DNA of 64,000 nt from Georgenia ruanii. Lineage in GTDB: Bacteria > Actinomycetota > Actinomycetes > Actinomycetales > Actinomycetaceae. How positions within the stretch are numbered: position 1 is the stretch's first letter; every line of letters starts with the position of its first letter. The stretch covers positions 60,856 to 124,855 of the forward strand of contig NZ_VUKE01000015.1 of the NCBI RefSeq assembly GCF_009193175.1. The letters run 5' to 3'. The position numbers were made by a program, and so were the translations under genes. Under the pieces are notes generated by a model. That model searched no databases. It was not told where the DNA came from and worked only from the letters and a program-made list of their open reading frames with translations. Positions 60,103-64,000 of the stretch are shown here, in pieces.

Positions 60103-63100
60103 ATGTTGGACGAGGGCATTTACGAGCAGCTCATCACCCGGAAGGTCGAGCGAGACCTTTCCGGATTGCCGCACCTGCGCGCGGACCTGCATGTGGTCGA
60201 TGCGGCGGACGAGCCGGATGTCTTGGCGCGGCACATCGCCGCCGAGGTCGCACGCGTCTTGCGCGATACCAAGAACGAAAACAAGCGCACCGAGCTCGCG
60301 AACGAAATCCTTGACGTGCTCCGGGCAGACGCCGAGGCGGTCGCCCCGCCTACCCGACAGCTCCTCTCGCTCGTCGAGCCTGCCCGAATCGGCACGGGGA
60401 CCAGGTACGCAACGCGCCCGCGCACTCCGCTCTCCGACGCGGCGCTCCTGACCAACGCCAAGAGCGATCCGAGCCTCGGCGCGGAATTGCGTGCCGAGAT
60501 CGACTCCGCGGATGAAGTCGACCTCCTGTGCGCCTTCGTGAAGTGGCACGGCCTACGCATTCTGGAAGATCCCCTGCGGCGATTTGCCGACCGTGGCGGC
60601 CGTCTCCGAGTCATCACGACGACGTACATCGGCGCCACCGAACGCAGAGCGCTGGACCGCCTCGTCGACGAGTTCGGCGCCGAGGTGAAGATCCAGTACG
60701 AAATTGCGCGCACCCGGCTGCACGCGAAGTCCTGGCATTTCCGCAGAAGCTCGGGCTTCAACACCGCATACGTCGGTTCATCGAACCTCTCCATGGCCGC
60801 ACTCCTGGACGGCGTGGAGTGGAACGTCCGCTTGTCGGCGATCGCGACTCCCGCGCTTCTGCAGAAGTTCGACGCGACGTTCGAGACCTACTGGAACGAC
60901 CCGTCGTTCAGAACCTATGACCCTGCCCAAGACGCCGTCCTGCTGGACGCGTCGCTGGCGGAGGCGAGCGGCCGCTCGACAGGCACGGCCCCGAGCCTCA
61001 ACCTGTCGGGGCTCGAAGTGCGCGCCTACCCGCACCAGCAGGAGATCCTCGAACAACTCGAGGTGGAACGGACGGTGCACGGTCGTCACCGCAATCTGGT
61101 CGTGGCGGCAACGGGCACCGGCAAGACTGTCGTTGCTGCCCTCGACTATCGCAACTTGGCCCAGACGGCAGGACGTCGCCCACGACTTCTCTTCGTGGCG
61201 CACCGCATGGAAATTCTTTACCAATCGATGCGCACCTACCGTGAGGTACTCGCGTACGGCACCTTTGGCGAACTCTGGGGCGGCGGGCACATGCCCGAGC
61301 GAGGCGACCACCTCTTCGCCACCATCCAAACGCTCGACCGACGGGGCATGACCTCCATCGCACCCGATACGTTCGACGTCATTGTCGTGGACGAGTTCCA
61401 CCACGCCGAGGCCGCCAGCTACAAGCGACTGCTGGCCCACTTCACACCGACCGAACTACTCGGGCTCACAGCCACGCCCGAGCGTGCCGACGGCGTCGAC
61501 GTCCGCGACTTCTTCGGCGGGCACACGGCCGCCGAGTTGCGGCTCTGGGACGCCCTCGACGCGAACTTGCTCAGCCCGTTCCATTACTTCGGCATCGCCG
61601 ACACGGTTGACCTGCGCAACATCGGCTGGAGCCGCGGCCAGTACGACCGCACAGAACTCGAGAACGTCTACACCGGCAACGACGCCCGCACGCACATCAT
61701 CCTCAAGCAGGTGCACGACAAGGTGGGCGACGTGCAACGCATGCGCGCCCTGGGCTTCTGTGTCGGGGTCCGGCATGCCCAGTACATGGCGGATGCCTTC
61801 ACGAAGGCCGGCATCCCGTCACGTGCGGTGTGGGGCGACACGGAGACCGAGGCCCGACGGGCCGCCCTCGCCGATCTGCGTGACCGACGCATCAACGTCC
61901 TCTTTTCGGCAGACCTCTACAACGAGGGCCTCGACCTCCCCGACGTCGACACCGTGTTGTTCCTTCGGCCGACGGAGAGCGCCACCATCTTCCTTCAGCA
62001 ACTCGGCCGCGGCCTGAGGCGCACCCCGACCAAGCCAGTCCTCACCGCACTCGACTTCGTGGGCCACCAACGCAAGGAGTTCCGGTTCGACCGGCGCTAC
62101 CGAGCCATGACCGGAGCCACGCGCGCAGGTCTAAAACGACAGGTTCAGAACGGCTTCCCGTTCCTGCCATCTGGCTCACAGATCGTCCTGGATCGGGAAA
62201 GCCAGGCACTGGTCCTCGAGAACATCCGGAGCCAGCTCAATCCCAGCTGGAAGACGCTCGTCCAGGAGTTACGCACTGTCGGCGACGTCTCGCTGAGCAA
62301 CTTCCTCGACGAAACCGACTTCGAGCTCAGCGACATCCTCAAGAACTCGAAGAACTGGACCAGGCTTCGTCGCGATGCCGGGCTGCATGGGCGCCCGGAG
62401 GGCCCGCATCACGAGACCGTCATCAAACGCGGACGTGCACTCGCACACGTTGATGACCTCCCACGCGCAAAGGCCTACCTCCAACTCCTCGCCGACGACG
62501 CCCCCCGCTATGCGGACCTGGGCCCAGACCTGCAGCGGTACGCACGCATGCTCGTCTTCAGCATCTGGCCGGACGGTGGGGGCCATCGCTCCTTTGAGCA
62601 GGCACTTAAGGCGCTGCGGCCGGAAGTCGCGGCACGCGCGGAATTCCACGAGATCATCGAGTTGGCAACGGCGCGGATCAGCCACGTCCCTGAGGCTCTC
62701 GGAGGCCCACTCGCCGGTTCGACGCTCGCCTCACACGCTCATTACACGCGCGAAGAGATTGTCGTCGCCCTCGACTACGCGGGCTTCAATCGCCTGCCGA
62801 ACAGCTTCCGCGAGGGTGTCTTGTTCTCTGAGCCATGGAAGACCGACGCGTTTCTCGTGACACTCAGGAAGTCGGAAGAAGACTACTCGCCAACCACGAT
62901 GTACAACGACTACGCGATCAGCCCGGAACTGTTCCATTGGGAGTCGCAGTCCCGCACGACGGTCGCCTCGCCGACAGGCCAGCGCTACCTCAACCACGGC
63001 CAGTTGGGCACAAACGTTGTGCTCTTTGCGCGCGAGACAAAGAAGGACCCGCTTGGGACGGCTCCCTACATGTTGCTTGGGGACGCTGAATATGTCAGTC

Positions 63101-63192
63101 ACATAGGAGAGCGCCCGATAGCGATCACTTGGCGGCTCTCGCGCCCGCTCCCGACTGACTTCCTCCAGTCCGCGTCCGTCGTGGCGAGCTAG
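60103..63192 (+). CDS. PLD-nuclease / DEAD-like helicase with DUF3427 tail
   Basis: The ATG follows GAGGAGG. The 1029-residue protein starts with a helical part, then a PLD-type nuclease-like domain with H207-A-K209 and VGSSNLSMAAL. A superfamily 2 helicase follows: Walker A ATGTGKT at 336-342, DEFHH at 430-434, LTATPERADG and QLGRGLRRTPTKPVL. A DUF3427-type end fills the rest. Such proteins are known from anti-phage and DNA-processing contexts, but no partner gene is fixed. The gene is less GC-rich than its surroundings and ends with a separate, truncated gene and IS sequence, so it looks transferred. Confidence 0.9.
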   Translation: MLDEGIYEQLITRKVERDLSGLPHLRADLHVVDAADEPDVLARHIAAEVARVLRDTKNENKRTELANEILDVLRADAEAVAPPTRQLLSLVEPARIGTGTRYATRPRTPLSDAALLTNAKSDPSLGAELRAEIDSADEVDLLCAFVKWHGLRILEDPLRRFADRGGRLRVITTTYIGATERRALDRLVDEFGAEVKIQYEIARTRLHAKSWHFRRSSGFNTAYVGSSNLSMAALLDGVEWNVRLSAIATPALLQKFDATFETYWNDPSFRTYDPAQDAVLLDASLAEASGRSTGTAPSLNLSGLEVRAYPHQQEILEQLEVERTVHGRHRNLVVAATGTGKTVVAALDYRNLAQTAGRRPRLLFVAHRMEILYQSMRTYREVLAYGTFGELWGGGHMPERGDHLFATIQTLDRRGMTSIAPDTFDVIVVDEFHHAEAASYKRLLAHFTPTELLGLTATPERADGVDVRDFFGGHTAAELRLWDALDANLLSPFHYFGIADTVDLRNIGWSRGQYDRTELENVYTGNDARTHIILKQVHDKVGDVQRMRALGFCVGVRHAQYMADAFTKAGIPSRAVWGDTETEARRAALADLRDRRINVLFSADLYNEGLDLPDVDTVLFLRPTESATIFLQQLGRGLRRTPTKPVLTALDFVGHQRKEFRFDRRYRAMTGATRAGLKRQVQNGFPFLPSGSQIVLDRESQALVLENIRSQLNPSWKTLVQELRTVGDVSLSNFLDETDFELSDILKNSKNWTRLRRDAGLHGRPEGPHHETVIKRGRALAHVDDLPRAKAYLQLLADDAPRYADLGPDLQRYARMLVFSIWPDGGGHRSFEQALKALRPEVAARAEFHEIIELATARISHVPEALGGPLAGSTLASHAHYTREEIVVALDYAGFNRLPNSFREGVLFSEPWKTDAFLVTLRKSEEDYSPTTMYNDYAISPELFHWESQSRTTVASPTGQRYLNHGQLGTNVVLFARETKKDPLGTAPYMLLGDAEYVSHIGERPIAITWRLSRPLPTDFLQSASVVAS

Positions 63193-63228
63193 GCGGACGC
63201 GCTGACGTAACGACCCGTAAGCGACAGC

Positions 63229-63245
63229 CGGAGGCGGTACCTCCG
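63229..63245. terminator. short hairpin after the helicase gene
   Basis: CGGAGG (63229-63234) and CCTCCG (63240-63245) flank five bases, 37 bases after the helicase stop. The outer bases extend the pairing only imperfectly. It is a weak terminator candidate. Confidence 0.35.
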
Positions 63246-63303
63246 CCGAGCCGGCGGCGATACAACCTCTCTCGTCCGAAGGACTAGTGTTTCGCGCACC
63301 TTC

Positions 63304-63857
63304 TCAAGCGCCAGGTTCAACAGGGGCCTCGCCAGGGCAAGCGGCGAGAACGGCGAGGCCCACCAGTTCGCGCGCCCGCATGGCTGGCCATCCATGGACC
63401 TTGCGGCGCCAGGCTGCCGGGACGGCCGAGGCTCCCCAGTAGGCGCCGAGCAGGGCGCCGGCAATGGCGGCGACCGTGTCCGTGTCGTTGCCGATGCGCA
63501 CCGCCGCGTGAAGAGCGTGCTGGAGGTGCTGGCACGCGAAGCTGTCGGCGTCCCGGTCATCCGCGGGCACCGGCGTGGTCGAGATGGCGTGCCAGGCGGC
63601 CTGCAGCGCAGTGACCGTGAAGCCGTTGCCGAACAGGCGAGGTGCGGCATCCGGCCGCTCGGCGTCGTCAAGCCACACCTGCCACTGCTCGCTGCGCTCG
63701 GACGGTAGGAGGTCCAGGCCGGCCCGGACATCCAGCCAGCGCTCGGTCACCGCTACGCGGATGGCCTCGCACCACAGCACGCGGGAATCGCCGGCGAGCG
63801 GGTCGGCGTGGGTCAGCTCCGCCACCGCCCGGGCCGCCTGCGCCGTCGCGACGCGGT
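63304..63857 (-). pseudogene. ADP-ribosylglycohydrolase family protein, 5' end lost
   Basis: The readable part (about 184 residues) is the C-terminal half of an ADP-ribosylglycohydrolase: AVAELTHADPLAGDSRVLWCEA, then AAVRIGNDTDTVAAIAGALLGAYWGAS, which holds the metal-binding DTD motif, and RRKVHGWPAM. Family members are near 300 residues; the first 100-130, with the N-terminal metal motif, are missing. Upstream of about 63857 the sequence changes to material that looks like an insertion-sequence end. An ATG at 63939 would be a chance start. The enzyme would remove ADP-ribose but is likely inactive. Confidence 0.72.
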
Positions 63858-64000
63858 TGTCAACCGCAGTCAGTGATGCCGCTCGCCGATCTTCCCCAGG
63901 GGTGCTCGTTGAAATTCCCCACCCGGAGGCGGTTGTCACTGTAGCGGTCGCGGGTTGCCGGTGGTGGCTCGGCGGAGGGTGTCGGTGGCGGCGTGGTGGG
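63858..64000. mobile_element. possible end of an IS21-family element (continues past window)
   Basis: From 63858 the text TGTCAACCGCAGTCAGTG runs into non-coding sequence with a second related repeat (TTGTCACTGTAGCGG) near 63933. The shared 10-mer GCGGTTGTCA occurs at 63853 and 63929, and CAGTGA/TCACTG form an inverted pair. On the minus strand GGGTGGGGAATTTCAACGAG resembles the non-coding ends of IS21-type elements as I remember them. No transposase is visible in the window. Confidence 0.35.

Noticed and set aside
63858..63939. N-terminal extension of the ADP-ribosylglycohydrolase starting at 63939
   Set aside because: These residues do not resemble the family and lie in repeat-rich non-coding sequence.
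1..64000. tRNA, rRNA or other RNA genes
   Set aside because: No cloverleaf with a T-loop GTTCGA-type motif or rRNA core sequence was recognised by eye.

Overview
The window is chromosomal DNA from a very GC-rich actinobacterium. Third codon positions are almost all G or C, GTG starts are common, genes often overlap as ATGA or GTGA, and there is a mycothiol-dependent formaldehyde dehydrogenase, a DUF4193 protein and a fused isobutyryl-CoA mutase (IcmF). The style fits Micrococcales-type soil or environmental actinobacteria, but I cannot name a genus. No rRNA, tRNA or CRISPR array was seen.

Layout. 1-4.1 kb: the 3' part of a PAS-GGDEF-EAL protein, a broken TAP-type alpha/beta hydrolase and a MOSC protein. 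15.0-4.1 kb (minus strand): a nine-gene catabolic operon. It encodes a polar amino-acid-type ABC importer, a 2-hydroxyacid dehydrogenase, a YtcJ-like amidohydrolase, a ThDP-dependent 2-oxoacid decarboxylase-like enzyme, an M20/AbgB-like amidohydrolase, an aldehyde dehydrogenase and a double-length Lrp regulator. 15.3-24.5 kb: a Bcr-type efflux pump, an alcohol dehydrogenase/GMC oxidoreductase cluster with an IclR regulator, DoxX, a DAO-type oxidase and small redox or stress genes. 24.6-27.8 kb: cytochrome oxidase subunit I, a divergent three-cysteine HTH regulator and DUF4193. 28.0-32.6 kb: a TetR-controlled DrrAB-type exporter with three phased operators, an ABM-like protein and a 14-TM efflux pump.

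43.2-32.8 kb (minus strand): an eight-gene carbohydrate or polyol operon with a Rbs-type importer, an LsrF-like aldolase, a GlpD/EryB-like oxidase, a FGGY kinase and a class II aldolase with a decayed SDR tail. A divergent GntR regulator and a clear promoter/operator region lie upstream. 44.4-49.7 kb: small proteins, a VOC protein of lower GC, icmF (which carries a parS-like site) and a LURP-one protein. 57.2-49.9 kb (minus strand): an RpiR-controlled Ugp-type importer operon with a cytosolic metallophosphoesterase/beta-propeller fusion; a HAD phosphatase is divergent. 58.1-59.9 kb: the mscR/MBL formaldehyde module, ending in a strong terminator. 60.1-64.0 kb: an apparent foreign patch with a PLD-helicase-DUF3427 protein, a truncated ADP-ribosylglycohydrolase and what looks like the end of an IS21-type element.

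Together the region is mainly an accessory catabolic zone. It holds three independent importer-plus-enzyme operons, each with its own regulator, next to efflux and redox-stress genes and a possible defence remnant at the right edge. The most interesting leads are the nine-gene decarboxylation operon, the hybrid ery/lsr-like polyol operon, the RpiR phosphodiester-like operon, the parS-like site in icmF and the three-site phased TetR operator.
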